A model generated the notes under the pieces. The model was not told the origin of the DNA, ran no database searches, and was given only the letters and a program-made list of their open reading frames with translations. From NCBI GenBank assembly GCA_012517255.1, contig JAAYVH010000062.1, forward strand, positions 1-37,343: 37,343 bases of DNA, in the 5' to 3' direction. Positions 17,794 to 27,841 of the stretch are shown piece by piece. This DNA is from Chthonomonadales bacterium. Its GTDB lineage: Bacteria > Armatimonadota > Chthonomonadetes > Chthonomonadales > CAJBBX01. The position numbers and the translations under genes are program-made. Position 1 is the first letter of the stretch. Every line of letters starts with the position of its first letter.

Positions 17794-20502
17794 ATGTCCG
17801 ACGCCGCACCCACAACCCCAGAAGATCCGATTGTCCCAAAGACCCCTCTCATGAAGCAGTACTTCGGCGCCCGCGCCGAGCATCCAGGGGTGATCCTGCT
17901 CATGCGGGTGGGGGACTTCTACGAGGCGTACGGACCCGCCGCGGTGACCATCGCCAATGATCTCAACATCACGCTCACGTCCCGCGAAGACAGCGGTCAG
18001 CGGCTTCCCATGGCGGGAGTGCCGCATCACGCAGCCGAGCGCTACATTGCTCGCTTGCTGAAGCTCGGCCGGCGCGTCGCGCTGATGGATCAGGTGGAGG
18101 ATCCGAAGCTCGCCAAGGGTCTCGTCAAGCGCCGCGTCACACGGGTCGTGTCGCGCGGAACGGTGTTTGATGACGCGCTCCTCGATGCCAAGGCGAACAA
18201 CTATCTCGTCGCTGCGGTGGTGGCGGAGCCGGTGGCCGGACTCGGCGTCGTTGATGTGACCACGGGCGAGTTTCTTACGACGGAGTTCGCAGGGGACCGG
18301 CGCGCCGACGAGATGATTGAGGAGGTGCTTCGCCTGGAACCGGCCGAAGTGCTCGTGCCGGAGACCGACCCTGATTTGGCCGAGGCGATCCGGGCGGCAA
18401 CCGGTGTTGCTGTCACGCTGTACAGCGAGCATGACGCACCCTCGTCGAGGACCTCACGGGACGTGTTGACGCGACACTTCGGCACCTCCAACCTCCGAGG
18501 CTTCGGATGCGAGGACTATACGGCTGGCCTCGACGCCGCCGCGCTGATCATCGAGTATCTCCGCGAGACGCACGCCGGGGCTCTGACGCACATCAACACG
18601 CTGAGCACATACTCCACGCGGCAGTACATGGGCCTCGATTCGGTGGCGCGCCGCAATCTCGAGCTGACCGCGTCGCTGGTAGATGGTTCCCGATCGAGAA
18701 CTCTCCTTGGCACGCTTGATGTGACGCTCACACCCATGGGGGCGCGTCTGTTGCGGCGTCGCATCGAGGAGCCCTTGCTGGACGTCGAGCAGATCAACGA
18801 ACGGCTAGACATCGTTGAGGAGTTCGTACAGGGCGAGGTGCTCCGCGGCGATGTGCGCGACCTGCTGCGCCATGTTAACGACGTGGAGCGTCTGGTAGCT
18901 CGGGCGTCGGCCGGGCTGGCCAACGCCCGCGATCTGGTGGCGTTGCGCGTATCGCTGGACAGACTGGAGCCGCTCGCGAATCTGCTCCGGAAATGCACGT
19001 CGTTGGCCGCAAATCGGATCGCCGACCGCCTGCAGCCGCAGGCTGGAGCGGACACTCTCGAGCGCACGCTGACCCTGCGCGAGGTCTCTCTCCTGCCGCC
19101 GAGCCCGCTGGCGATCCGCGACCTGATCGCCAGGGCGATTGTAGATGATCCTCCTGCCGGGCTGAAAGAGGGCGGAATGATACGGCCCGGGTACTCGGCG
19201 GAGCTCGATGCCCTGCGCGAGCTGTGTTCTCAGGGCCGCGCATGGATCGCGAACCTGGAAGCGAGCGAGCGGCAGCGCACAGGCATCGCCTCGCTCAAGG
19301 TCTGCTACAGCGCGGTGTTCGGCTACACCATCGAGGTGACGAAGCCAAATCTCCCTAAGGTTCCGCCTGAGTACATCCGGAAGCAGACGACTGCCAACGG
19401 CGAACGGTTCATTACCCCCGAGCTCAAGGAGCAGGAGTCGCGCGTACTCGGCGCCGATGAGAAGGCGATGGACCTCGAGTACCGGCTTGTGTCGGAGTTG
19501 TGCGAGCGCGTGGCCGAGTCGGCCGGTTCACTGCTGGAAATCGCGCGGGCGCTAGCCGAGCTGGACTGCACGACCGCTCTGGCCGAGGTGGCGGTGCGCC
19601 GGGGTTATGTCAAGCCTACGGTGGACGATTCCGAGCTCCTGAGCATCAAGGGTGGGCGCCATCCGGTGGTGGAACGCATCCAGGACCGCGGGACGTTCGT
19701 CCCCAACGACTGCGAGCTCGATTGCAGCGGCGCGAGTCTCCACGTGATCACGGGCCCGAACATGTCGGGCAAGTCCACCTACCTGCGGCAGGTTGCGCTC
19801 ATCGCCCTGATGGCCCAGATGGGCAGTTTCGTTCCGGCCGACAGCGCTCGGATTGGCATCGTGGACCGGGTCTTCACCCGTGTCGGGGCGCACGATGAGC
19901 TCGCAACGGGGCAGAGCACGTTCATGGTGGAGATGACCGAGACCGCCAACATCCTGAACAACGCGTCGCGACGAAGCCTGGTGATCCTCGATGAGATCGG
20001 CCGCGGAACGAGCACCTATGACGGCGTCTCCATTGCGTGGGCCGTTGCCGAGCATCTTGCGGCATTGCGCTGCAGGACGCTGTTCGCCACGCATTACCAT
20101 CTGCTCAACGACCTGAGCAAACAGCACCCCAATGTAAAGAACTACAGAGTAGCCGTCAGGGAGCAGGGTGAGCAGATCGTGTTCCTGCATCGCGTGGTAA
20201 CGGGGGGCACCGATCGTTCGTACGGTATCCATGTGGCGCGGATGGCCGGAGTTCCGCCTATGGTGGTTGGCCGCGCTCGTGAGATACTGCGCATGCTCGA
20301 ACGCAACGGCACCGGCAAGGACCTCCTGTCGCCGAACACAGCCATTGAGGCTAAGCGCCAGCGGATTCAGCTCACGCTCTTCGATCTCGACGAAGATCCC
20401 GTGATCGAGGAACTGCGCAGTCTCGACACCAGTACCATGACCCCCATCGAAGCCCTGATCAAGCTCAGCGATCTGCAGCGACGCTGCGTAACGTCGCGCT
20501 AG
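17794..20502 (+). CDS. mutS: DNA mismatch repair protein MutS
   Basis: 902 residues. It recognises mismatches and small loops and recruits MutL. The mismatch-reading motif is GDFYEAYG (Phe-Tyr-Glu) near residue 46. The ATPase has GPNMSGKST at about residue 654 and DEIGRGTSTYDGVSIAWA at about 733. The C-terminus ends with LTLFDLDEDPVIEEL and a short helical tail, normal for bacterial MutS1. The frame is open to GTG 17737, but MutS proteins begin near the KTPLMKQYF stretch and the promoter lies between, so ATG 17794 is chosen. It lacks a ribosome binding site, which fits a leaderless transcript. mutL follows after 3 bases, so the repair pair is co-transcribed and coupled. Confidence 0.98.
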   Translation: MSDAAPTTPEDPIVPKTPLMKQYFGARAEHPGVILLMRVGDFYEAYGPAAVTIANDLNITLTSREDSGQRLPMAGVPHHAAERYIARLLKLGRRVALMDQVEDPKLAKGLVKRRVTRVVSRGTVFDDALLDAKANNYLVAAVVAEPVAGLGVVDVTTGEFLTTEFAGDRRADEMIEEVLRLEPAEVLVPETDPDLAEAIRAATGVAVTLYSEHDAPSSRTSRDVLTRHFGTSNLRGFGCEDYTAGLDAAALIIEYLRETHAGALTHINTLSTYSTRQYMGLDSVARRNLELTASLVDGSRSRTLLGTLDVTLTPMGARLLRRRIEEPLLDVEQINERLDIVEEFVQGEVLRGDVRDLLRHVNDVERLVARASAGLANARDLVALRVSLDRLEPLANLLRKCTSLAANRIADRLQPQAGADTLERTLTLREVSLLPPSPLAIRDLIARAIVDDPPAGLKEGGMIRPGYSAELDALRELCSQGRAWIANLEASERQRTGIASLKVCYSAVFGYTIEVTKPNLPKVPPEYIRKQTTANGERFITPELKEQESRVLGADEKAMDLEYRLVSELCERVAESAGSLLEIARALAELDCTTALAEVAVRRGYVKPTVDDSELLSIKGGRHPVVERIQDRGTFVPNDCELDCSGASLHVITGPNMSGKSTYLRQVALIALMAQMGSFVPADSARIGIVDRVFTRVGAHDELATGQSTFMVEMTETANILNNASRRSLVILDEIGRGTSTYDGVSIAWAVAEHLAALRCRTLFATHYHLLNDLSKQHPNVKNYRVAVREQGEQIVFLHRVVTGGTDRSYGIHVARMAGVPPMVVGRAREILRMLERNGTGKDLLSPNTAIEAKRQRIQLTLFDLDEDPVIEELRSLDTSTMTPIEALIKLSDLQRRCVTSR

Positions 20503-20505
20503 CCT

Positions 20506-22284
20506 ATGGCAAGCCGGATCGCTCTGCTCGACGACTTGACGGCGAGCCGCATTGCAGCGGGCGAGGTCGTCGAGCGGCCGGCGTCGGTGGTGAAGGAGCT
20601 CGTCGAAAACGCCATTGACGCAGCGGCCACTCGCGTCGAGATACACCTGGTGGACGGGGGCAAGCGCTGCATTGAGGTGGCAGATAACGGCATCGGCATG
20701 ACTGCCGAAGACGCGGTTCTGGCCGTGCAACGCCATGCAACGTCGAAGATCCGATCCTCCGACGATCTCTTCGCCATTGAGACTCTGGGGTTTCGCGGCG
20801 AAGCGTTGCCCAGCATCGCCTCGGTGAGCCACTTCACGTTGACGACGAAGAGCGCAGGGTGTCCCGTCGGCACAAGGCTGACCATCCATGGAGGCGTCCT
20901 GGATGACATAACCGAGGTCGGCAGCGCTGACGGCACGCTGATCCATGTGGAGGATCTGTTCTACAACACCCCTGCTCGACTGAAGTTTCTCAAGACGACC
21001 GGCACGGAACTCGCACGGTGCGTGGAGACGGTATCGGCACTGGCTCCGGCGTTCCCATCCGTCGCGTTTCGCGTTCTGCACGGCAAGCAGGAGGTCCTGG
21101 CCACGCCGGGTACCGGCGAGATGGTATCGGCGCTAGCATCTACCTGGGGGAGAGACACGGCGCGCCGTCTCGTGCCCATCCGAAAGGACGAGCCGGGCCT
21201 ATCCATCGAGGGGTATGTCGGAGTACCCGATGTTGCCCGCGCCGGTCGGACGCATCAGCTCTTCATCGTCAATGGCAGGCCTGTGCGCAACCGGTCGCTG
21301 ACCCATGCGCTGGAGCATGCGTTTCGGGGCATCACCCCCGAGAGCCGCTATCCGGTCGCCTGCATTGCGATCCGCATGGACCCCTCCATGGTGGATGTCA
21401 ATGTTCATCCCGCCAAGCTCGAGGTCAAGTTCACGCAGGAGCACCTCCTCCACGCGGCTGTTGTGGAGGCTGTATCTGTCGCCCTGAGGAACCACGGTCT
21501 GACCCCGGCGATAGGAGTCCCGAGGACATATGAACCGCCGGCCTTCCGACCGCCGCAATCGGAGCGCCCGTCAGCGCCGAGTGCGGCAGGCGTCTCGCGC
21601 GCAATTGCTGCTTTCGCGCCGCCATCGATAGCTGATGAGGCATGGCCGTCCGGCGCGGAGGCCCAGGCCGCTACGGCAGACTCCGATGAGCTCAGTCTGG
21701 CAGAGCAGCTCAGAGGCTATCGGGTGCTGGGCCAGATCGCCAACACCTACATCGTGGCGGAGACGGTCTACGGCGCGGTCTTCGTTGATCAGCACGTTGC
21801 GCATGAGCGCATCCTCTATGAACGGCTCACCGATGCTCGCCACGAGCGGGGAATACCGGTCCAGCCTCTCGTGGTTCCTCTCTCCATCACGCTGGGCGCT
21901 GCCGAGGCTGCGCTGCTTGCGGACCGCAGCGCCGACTTCCTCGCGGTGGGATGGGACATAGCGCCGTTCGGACGGGACACCTTCGTCGTTCGCGCGGCGC
22001 CGGCGTTGATACGGCCGGGGAACCACGAGGCCATCCTCCGGGATATGATAGATGAGCTTGCGCACCAGTCTGTCGCCCGTAGACTTGTGGTTGACCGGGA
22101 TCAGGTGACGATTGCCAATGCCTGTCGCCTTGCTGTCAAGGCTGGCGATCGCCTTGCCATCGAGGAGATGGAGGAGCTGATCCGGCAACTTGCCGAGACG
22201 CGCAACCCGCACTTCTGCCCCCATGGCCGTCCTGCCGTTGTTGCCGTCACGCGCGCAGAGCTCGAACGACGTTTCAAGAGGTAG
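20506..22284 (+). CDS. mutL: DNA mismatch repair protein MutL (endonuclease type)
   Basis: 592 residues. The N-terminal GHKL ATPase shows ELVENAIDA, DNGIGM, HATSKI and LGFRGEALPSIASV. VNVHPAKLEVKF closes the N-terminal half. A variable Pro/Ala-rich linker spans about 340-395. The C-terminal half carries DQHVAHERILYE near residue 428, the metal-binding endonuclease motif with Val in place of the usual third-position Ala, along with ACRLAVKAGD and CPHGRP. Such MutL proteins nick the strand themselves, so no MutH is expected. The start ATG is 3 bases after the mutS stop, and metH begins 6 bases after the mutL stop. Confidence 0.97.
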   Translation: MASRIALLDDLTASRIAAGEVVERPASVVKELVENAIDAAATRVEIHLVDGGKRCIEVADNGIGMTAEDAVLAVQRHATSKIRSSDDLFAIETLGFRGEALPSIASVSHFTLTTKSAGCPVGTRLTIHGGVLDDITEVGSADGTLIHVEDLFYNTPARLKFLKTTGTELARCVETVSALAPAFPSVAFRVLHGKQEVLATPGTGEMVSALASTWGRDTARRLVPIRKDEPGLSIEGYVGVPDVARAGRTHQLFIVNGRPVRNRSLTHALEHAFRGITPESRYPVACIAIRMDPSMVDVNVHPAKLEVKFTQEHLLHAAVVEAVSVALRNHGLTPAIGVPRTYEPPAFRPPQSERPSAPSAAGVSRAIAAFAPPSIADEAWPSGAEAQAATADSDELSLAEQLRGYRVLGQIANTYIVAETVYGAVFVDQHVAHERILYERLTDARHERGIPVQPLVVPLSITLGAAEAALLADRSADFLAVGWDIAPFGRDTFVVRAAPALIRPGNHEAILRDMIDELAHQSVARRLVVDRDQVTIANACRLAVKAGDRLAIEEMEELIRQLAETRNPHFCPHGRPAVVAVTRAELERRFKR

Positions 22285-22290
22285 GTTCAT

Positions 22291-25200
22291 ATGGATGCTT
22301 CAGACGAACTGCGCGCCGCACTGCGGGAGCGGATCCTGGTTCTCGAAGGACCCAAGGGCACCATGATCCAGGCTGAAGGGCTGGAGGAGCGCGACTACAA
22401 GGGCTCGAGATTCGCCTCCCATCCCATCCCGTTGCGCAACAACAACGAGATCCTGAATCTGGTGCGGCCAGACATCATCGCAAGCATCCACACGCGCTTC
22501 GCAGAAGCGGGGGCCGACATCGTCGCCACCAACACGTTCAACGGCAACCGTATCTCGCAAGCGGACTTCGGCACAGAGAACCTCGTCGCGGAGATCAACG
22601 AAGAGGCGGCGCGCATTGCCCGCGCTTCGGCGGAGCGTGTGGGCCGGGAGCAGAGTCGGCGGGTCTTTGTTGCCGGCACCATGGGGCCCACGCCACGTAC
22701 CGCTTCGCTCTCTCCGGATGTGGCGCGTCCGGGCTACCGCAACGTTACGTTCGACGAACTCGCCGCCGCGTACCAGGTGCAGGCGGAGGCTCTGATCCGA
22801 GGCGGCGTTGATCTGTTGATCCTGGAGACGACGTTCGATACGCTGAACGCGAAGGCCGGCATCTATGCGCTGATGTCCATGCAACATGCAGGTGTTCACA
22901 TTCCGCCGCTGGTCCTCAGTGTGACGTTCAGCGATCGAAGCGGCCGGACCCTGTCGGGCCAGACGCTGGAAGCCTTCTGGGTGTCGGTGAGCCACGCGCC
23001 TCTGCTCGCCATTGGCATCAACTGCGGTCTGGGAGCTGCCGAGGTTCGTGGGCACATCGCGGAGCTGTCGGGCCTGGCCCCCATCGCCACCGCCTGCTAT
23101 CCCAATGCGGGGCTGCCGAACGCGTTCGGCGGTTACGATCAGTCGCCGGAGGAGATGGCCTCCTTGCTGGGCGAGTACGCTGCCAACGGGTGGCTGAACA
23201 TCGTTGGCGGTTGCTGCGGCTCAACCGACAAGCACATCAAGGCGATTGCAGATGCCGTCCGCGGCGCAGCCCCGCGAAGTGCGCCGCCGTCCGACGCTCT
23301 GAGCCGTTACGCGGGTCTGGAAGCGTTGACCATCAGGCCAGACTCGAACTTCATCATGATCGGCGAACGTACGAACGTATCGGGCTCGCGCAAGTTCGCT
23401 CGTCTGATACGGTCGGGGCAATACGAGGAAGCCGTTGCCGTCGCCCGTGACCAGGTTGAGGGCGGCGCCAACATCATTGACATTAACATGGACGAGGCGT
23501 TGCTCGACGCGCCTGCAGCCATGCGCGAGTTTGTGAACACGCTCGCCTCCGAGCCGGCGGTCGCTCGTGTGCCGATTATGGTGGATAGCTCCAACTGGGA
23601 CGTCGTGCTCTCCGGGCTGAAGACGGCGCAGGGCAAGTGCATCGTGAACTCCGTAAGCCTCAAAGACGGCGAAGATGCCTTCCGCCAGCGAGCGATTCAG
23701 GCGCGGATGTTCGGCGCAGCGCTGGTCGTGATGGCGTTCGACGAGGCTGGCCAGGCTGACACCGTCGAGCGCAAGGTGGCCATCTGCCGGAGAGCCTACC
23801 GCATTCTGACCGAGCAGGTGGGTGTCCCGCCTCAGGACCTCGTCTTTGATCCCAATGTTCTCGCGATCGGCACTGGCATTGACGAACATGCGGACTATGG
23901 ACGCGCGTTCATCGAGGCTGTTCGCCAGATCAAGCTGGCGTGCCCGGGGGCGAAGTGCAGCGGCGGCATCAGCAACCTGTCGTTCGCATTTCGAGGGAAC
24001 GATCGCGTCCGCGAGGCCATGCACGCGGTGTTTCTGTATCACGCCATTCATGCTGGCCTCGACATGGGCATCGTCAACGCCGGCCAACTCGCGGTTTACG
24101 AGGACATCGAGCCTGAGCTCCGCGAAGCGGTTGAGGACCTCATCCTGAATCGGCGGCCCGACGCTACCGAGCGCCTGCTGGCGCTGGCCGAGAAGACGCT
24201 CAAGCCCTCCGAGCGTCCCTCGGCCGATGCACAGCCTCCGGACCTGTCCCTGGAGGAGAGGATCGCCTCCTCGCTCATCCATGGCAGCACGGACACCATA
24301 GACAGCGAGATGGACGAAGCGTTGGCTGCATACGGCAACGCGCTGGCAATCATCGAGGGGCCGTTGATGGGCGCGATGAAGACTATCGGCGACCGCTTTG
24401 CCGACGGGCGCATGTTCCTCCCGCAGGTCGTGAAAAGCGCGCGCACTATGAAACGGGCAGTCGCTCGCCTGACTCCGCACATGAGCGTCGCGCCAGCCGG
24501 TACCGTTTCGTCGGATCGTGCGAAGATCGTGCTTGCGACGGTAAAGGGCGACGTCCACGACATTGGCAAGAACATCGTCGGCGTGGTGCTGGCATGTAAC
24601 GGCCACGAGATCATTGATCTCGGCGTGATGGTACCTGCCGATACCATCCTGTCCGAAGCGGCCGAGCGTGGGGCGACGATCGTCGGCCTCTCTGGTCTGA
24701 TCACGCCGTCCCTGGACGAGATGGTCCACGTTGCCCGCGAGATGGAACGGCGCGGCATGACCGTGCCGTTGCTGATCGGCGGCGCCACCACGAGCCGCAT
24801 GCACACGGCCGTCAAGATCGCGCCGGAGTATTCGGGGCCTGTGATCCATGTGCAGGACGCTTCACGGGCTGGCGGCGTCGTGCAGCAGCTAATCGAGCCC
24901 GGAGGGCGCGCGGCCTATGAACAGTCTGTGCGCGAGGAGCAAGCCCAACTGCGCGAGCAGTTCGCGAATCGCCGAAGCACGCGGACGCTCCTGTCGCTCG
25001 CCGAGGCGCGAGCACGCAGACCGCAACTGGAGTTCAGCGCCGCCACAGTCGCCGTCCCCGCGTTTCTGGGATCGAAGGTGACTGCCGGTCTGACCGTCGA
25101 GCAGATTCGGCCGTACATCGACTGGACGCCGTTCTTCCATGTTTGGGATGTGCGCGGGAGGTTCCCGGACATTCTGACCATGCCCGACGTGGGCGAGCGG

Positions 25201-25965
25201 GCGAGTGAGCTATACCGGGATGCGCAGGAGATTCTCGAGGAGCTAGCCCAGGACGCTCGCGTCAGGCTGCGCGCTGTCCACGGTTTCTTCCCGGCTCGAG
25301 CCTGCGGAGACGATATCATCCTTGAGCGCGTGACGTCGGAGCACGAGGGCGATCGCGCTGCTGTTACGTTCCACATGCTGAGGCAGCAGGCCGACAAGGG
25401 CAGCGGTACGGTGAACTACTGTCTGGCGGACTTCGTCGCGCCAGAGGAAGCGAACCTCACTGACTATGTCGGGCTGTTCGCCGTGACCGCCGGGGAAGAG
25501 ATCCATACGCTCGCGCGAGAGAGCCGCGAGAACGGCGACGACTATCGCGCTATCATGATTGAGGCGATCGCAGATCGCCTTGCCGAGGCGCTTGCCGAGT
25601 ACCTGCACGAGCAGGCGCGCCGTGACTGCGGCTTCGGCCACCATGAGAACCTCACGCCGAATGACCTCATCAAGGAGCGCTATCGCGGGATACGTCCTGC
25701 GCCAGGCTATCCGGCTTGCCCCGATCACTCCGAGAAGCCTATCCTCATGGAGCTGCTGGGAGGCGAACATGCGACGGGCATCCGCCTGACAGAGACCATG
25801 GCCATGGCGCCTCCGAGCTCTGTGTGCGGCTTCTATATCAACCACCCCTCAGCGACCTATTTCCCCGTTGGAACGATCGGCCGCGACCAGTTGGAGGACT
25901 ACGCTGCGCGGCGGGGAATGCCGGTCGAAGAGGCCGCGCGATGGCTTTCGACGGTGCTCGAGTGA
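22291..25965 (+). CDS. metH: Cobalamin-dependent methionine synthase
   Basis: 1224 residues, near the length of E. coli MetH, with all four modules. Homocysteine-binding barrel, residues about 1-325, with zinc ligands in INCGLG (about 245) and GGCCGS (about 307-308); its first loop is GPKGTMIQ, whereas most family members have G(G/A/P)MGTMIQ. Methyltetrahydrofolate barrel starting with FIMIGERTNVSGS (about 353). B12 cap and binding domain with GDVHDIGKNIVGVVL (about 753), whose His is the lower cobalt ligand. AdoMet-binding reactivation domain (about 900-1224) with RYRGIRPAPGYPACPDHSEK. It makes methionine from homocysteine. It starts 6 bases after mutL behind AGAGGTAGG. A link with mutS/mutL beyond co-transcription is not evident. 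Confidence 0.98.
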   Translation: MDASDELRAALRERILVLEGPKGTMIQAEGLEERDYKGSRFASHPIPLRNNNEILNLVRPDIIASIHTRFAEAGADIVATNTFNGNRISQADFGTENLVAEINEEAARIARASAERVGREQSRRVFVAGTMGPTPRTASLSPDVARPGYRNVTFDELAAAYQVQAEALIRGGVDLLILETTFDTLNAKAGIYALMSMQHAGVHIPPLVLSVTFSDRSGRTLSGQTLEAFWVSVSHAPLLAIGINCGLGAAEVRGHIAELSGLAPIATACYPNAGLPNAFGGYDQSPEEMASLLGEYAANGWLNIVGGCCGSTDKHIKAIADAVRGAAPRSAPPSDALSRYAGLEALTIRPDSNFIMIGERTNVSGSRKFARLIRSGQYEEAVAVARDQVEGGANIIDINMDEALLDAPAAMREFVNTLASEPAVARVPIMVDSSNWDVVLSGLKTAQGKCIVNSVSLKDGEDAFRQRAIQARMFGAALVVMAFDEAGQADTVERKVAICRRAYRILTEQVGVPPQDLVFDPNVLAIGTGIDEHADYGRAFIEAVRQIKLACPGAKCSGGISNLSFAFRGNDRVREAMHAVFLYHAIHAGLDMGIVNAGQLAVYEDIEPELREAVEDLILNRRPDATERLLALAEKTLKPSERPSADAQPPDLSLEERIASSLIHGSTDTIDSEMDEALAAYGNALAIIEGPLMGAMKTIGDRFADGRMFLPQVVKSARTMKRAVARLTPHMSVAPAGTVSSDRAKIVLATVKGDVHDIGKNIVGVVLACNGHEIIDLGVMVPADTILSEAAERGATIVGLSGLITPSLDEMVHVAREMERRGMTVPLLIGGATTSRMHTAVKIAPEYSGPVIHVQDASRAGGVVQQLIEPGGRAAYEQSVREEQAQLREQFANRRSTRTLLSLAEARARRPQLEFSAATVAVPAFLGSKVTAGLTVEQIRPYIDWTPFFHVWDVRGRFPDILTMPDVGERASELYRDAQEILEELAQDARVRLRAVHGFFPARACGDDIILERVTSEHEGDRAAVTFHMLRQQADKGSGTVNYCLADFVAPEEANLTDYVGLFAVTAGEEIHTLARESRENGDDYRAIMIEAIADRLAEALAEYLHEQARRDCGFGHHENLTPNDLIKERYRGIRPAPGYPACPDHSEKPILMELLGGEHATGIRLTETMAMAPPSSVCGFYINHPSATYFPVGTIGRDQLEDYAARRGMPVEEAARWLSTVLE

Positions 25966-26038
25966 CATTCGGCCGGGACACGCGGCCAGGCGCGCAGTCG
26001 CCGGCCCGCAGTCCGTCCGTTTGGATTGCGGTGGTTGC

Positions 26039-26061
26039 CGTTCGACCGGAAGTGCCGAACG
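26039..26061. repeat. Inverted repeat downstream of metH
   Basis: CGTTCG and CGAACG are exact inverted repeats around an 11-base loop, 73 bases past the metH stop. No T-run follows, so it would be at best a weak terminator of the mutS-mutL-metH unit. Confidence 0.25.
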
Positions 26062-26187
26062 TATTCAGTCGTGCCAGCGCGCCCGTCGAGGCGCGGACTC
26101 TCGGAAACATCCGCAGGTATGGTCGAACTTTGCGCTCGGGCCATGCGGGAAGGCACAGTCGGGTTTCGCCTGACGCATCGATCTCGC

Positions 26188-26217
26188 TTGACACTCTCGC
26201 ATGCCGTGCGTTATACT
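26188..26217 (+). promoter_or_regulatory. Near-consensus promoter of the guaA-hpt-rho unit
   Basis: TTGACA (26188-26193), an 18-base spacer and TATACT (26212-26217). Predicted start is about 26224. This rules out the in-frame ATG at 26201 as the guaA start, because it lies inside the spacer. Confidence 0.8.
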
Positions 26218-26266
26218 GTGCCATCAGCCGCTCGGTATGCGGCCATTCTGCCAGTATCGGCACGAG

Positions 26267-27841
26267 ATGGGCTCTTCTCCGGCCCTGGATTCCTCTTGCG
26301 TGAATCCGACTGACGAATCCGTCATTATCCTCGACTTTGGCGCGCAGTACACTCAGCTTATCGCTCGACGCATTCGCGAGTGCGGAGTCTATTGCGAGAT
26401 AGAGCCATACACGCTGTCGGCAGCGGACATTCTGCGTGCCGCGCCTCGTGGGCTCGTCCTGTCGGGCGGTCCAAGCAGCGTCTACGACGAGGGCGCACCG
26501 ACCGTGGACAGCGCCGTGTTCGGGCTCGGCATACCGGTGCTGGGTATCTGCTATGGCCATCAGCTCATGGCCCGCTTGCTGGGTGGCGATGTGGCTGTGG
26601 CCGCTTCGCGCGAGTATGGTCCTGCGTCCATCGAGGTCATCGGCGGCGGTGACCTGATGGACGCGGAATGGACGGGTATGCAGTGCTGGATGAGCCACGG
26701 CGACACGGTCCGTACCGCGCCGAGCGGGTTCGAAGTCACGGCGAGGACAGCGCGGACGCCGGTCGCTGTGATGGAGGATCGCACCCGCCGCCTGTATGGG
26801 GTCCAGTTCCACCCGGAGGTAGTGCACACTGCGTTCGGCAAGGATGTGCTGTGGCGGTTTGTGCGGGATGTGTGCGGTTGCTCGGGTCTGTGGGATGCCG
26901 GTTCGTTCATCGAAGAGGCGGTTGCGGAGATCCGGGCTGCGGTGGGGAACAAAGGCGTCCTATGCGGCGTCAGCGGGGGTGTCGACTCATGCACAGTCGC
27001 TGCGCTGGTCCACAGGGCGATTGGCGACCAGTTGACATGCGTCTTTGTTGACCACGGTCTGCTCCGGCAGGGGGAACGTGAGCAGGTTGAGCAGGATTTC
27101 GCGGCGGCCCTGGGGATCAGGCTGATTTCGGTGGATGCACGCGATCGGTTCCTGAGACGGCTGCGCGGCGTTACGGATCCGGAAGAGAAACGCAAGGCGA
27201 TAGGCGAGGAGTTCATTCGCGTTTTCGAGGAGTGCGCGCGCGGCATAGAAGGAGCTGTGTTCCTGGCTCAGGGCACGCTCTATCCGGATGTCATCGAGAG
27301 CGGCGGGGGAGCCGCGGCGACGATCAAGAGCCATCACAATGTCGGCGGCCTTCCCGAGGTGATGGGACTGGATGTGCTCGAACCCATCCGGTATCTGTTC
27401 AAAGATGAGGTGCGCAAGGTGGCGAGCGCGCTCGGTCTGCCCGACGGCATCGTCTGGCGGCACCCGTTTCCCGGACCGGGGTTGGCCATTCGGATAACCG
27501 GCGAGGTCACCGAGGAGACCCTCGAGACGGTTCGTAGTGCCGATGCGATCTTCCTTGAGGAGCTTCATCGTGCGGGCGTGTACCACGAGGTTTGGCAGGC
27601 GTTCGCCGCCCTTGCGCCGGGAACACGCACCGTGGGTGTCATGGGTGACGCTCGTACATACAGCCACCCGGTCATCCTGCGGGCGGTGACGAGTGAGGAC
27701 GGCATGACGGCGGATTGGGCGAGGCTCCCGTATGATCTGCTCCAGCGGGTATCCAGCCGGATCGCCAACGAGGTTCCCGGCGTCAATCGAGTCGTCTACG
27801 ACATAAGCTCGAAGCCGCCGGCCACAATCGAGTGGGAATGA
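26267..27841 (+). CDS. guaA: GMP synthase (glutamine-hydrolysing)
   Basis: 524 residues. It converts XMP to GMP using ATP and glutamine. The N-terminal glutaminase has GICYGHQLM (nucleophile Cys near 95), and the His and Glu of FHPEVVHT near 183. The ATP-pyrophosphatase half has [14 protein letters not shown] near residue 234. The C-terminal dimerisation domain ends TIEWE as usual. The start is not certain: ATG 26267, ATG 26237 and GTG 26300 all follow the promoter and none has a strong ribosome binding site. Family members normally begin only a few residues before the [16 protein letters not shown] stretch, which favours 26267 or 26300. hpt overlaps its stop by ATGA. Confidence 0.97.
   Translation: MGSSPALDSSCVNPTDESVIILDFGAQYTQLIARRIRECGVYCEIEPYTLSAADILRAAPRGLVLSGGPSSVYDEGAPTVDSAVFGLGIPVLGICYGHQLMARLLGGDVAVAASREYGPASIEVIGGGDLMDAEWTGMQCWMSHGDTVRTAPSGFEVTARTARTPVAVMEDRTRRLYGVQFHPEVVHTAFGKDVLWRFVRDVCGCSGLWDAGSFIEEAVAEIRAAVGNKGVLCGVSGGVDSCTVAALVHRAIGDQLTCVFVDHGLLRQGEREQVEQDFAAALGIRLISVDARDRFLRRLRGVTDPEEKRKAIGEEFIRVFEECARGIEGAVFLAQGTLYPDVIESGGGAAATIKSHHNVGGLPEVMGLDVLEPIRYLFKDEVRKVASALGLPDGIVWRHPFPGPGLAIRITGEVTEETLETVRSADAIFLEELHRAGVYHEVWQAFAALAPGTRTVGVMGDARTYSHPVILRAVTSEDGMTADWARLPYDLLQRVSSRIANEVPGVNRVVYDISSKPPATIEWE

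Larger units (their letters stand above)
25966..26266. other. Intergenic region between metH and guaA
   Basis: About 300 bases with no gene I can support. It contains a 6-bp inverted repeat at 26039-26061 and the guaA promoter at 26188-26217. Frames that run through it on both strands are extensions of metH or guaA shadows and carry no recognisable domain. No tRNA or riboswitch-like structure was recognised. Confidence 0.6.

Noticed and set aside
19552-21081. Long open frame of 509 codons on the minus strand opposite mutS and mutL
   Set aside because: It is antisense to two certain genes, shows no recognisable domain and is typical of shadow frames in GC-rich DNA.
23221-24849. Long open frame of 542 codons on the minus strand opposite metH
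   Set aside because: It is entirely antisense to metH modules and rich in Arg, His and Asp as expected for a shadow.
26201-26266. ATG 26201 as the start of guaA
   Set aside because: It lies inside the spacer of the TTGACA/TATACT promoter, upstream of the predicted transcription start.
25838-26827. Open frame of 329 codons on the minus strand across the metH-guaA gap
   Set aside because: It overlaps both metH and guaA, has no ribosome binding site or domain and covers the guaA promoter.
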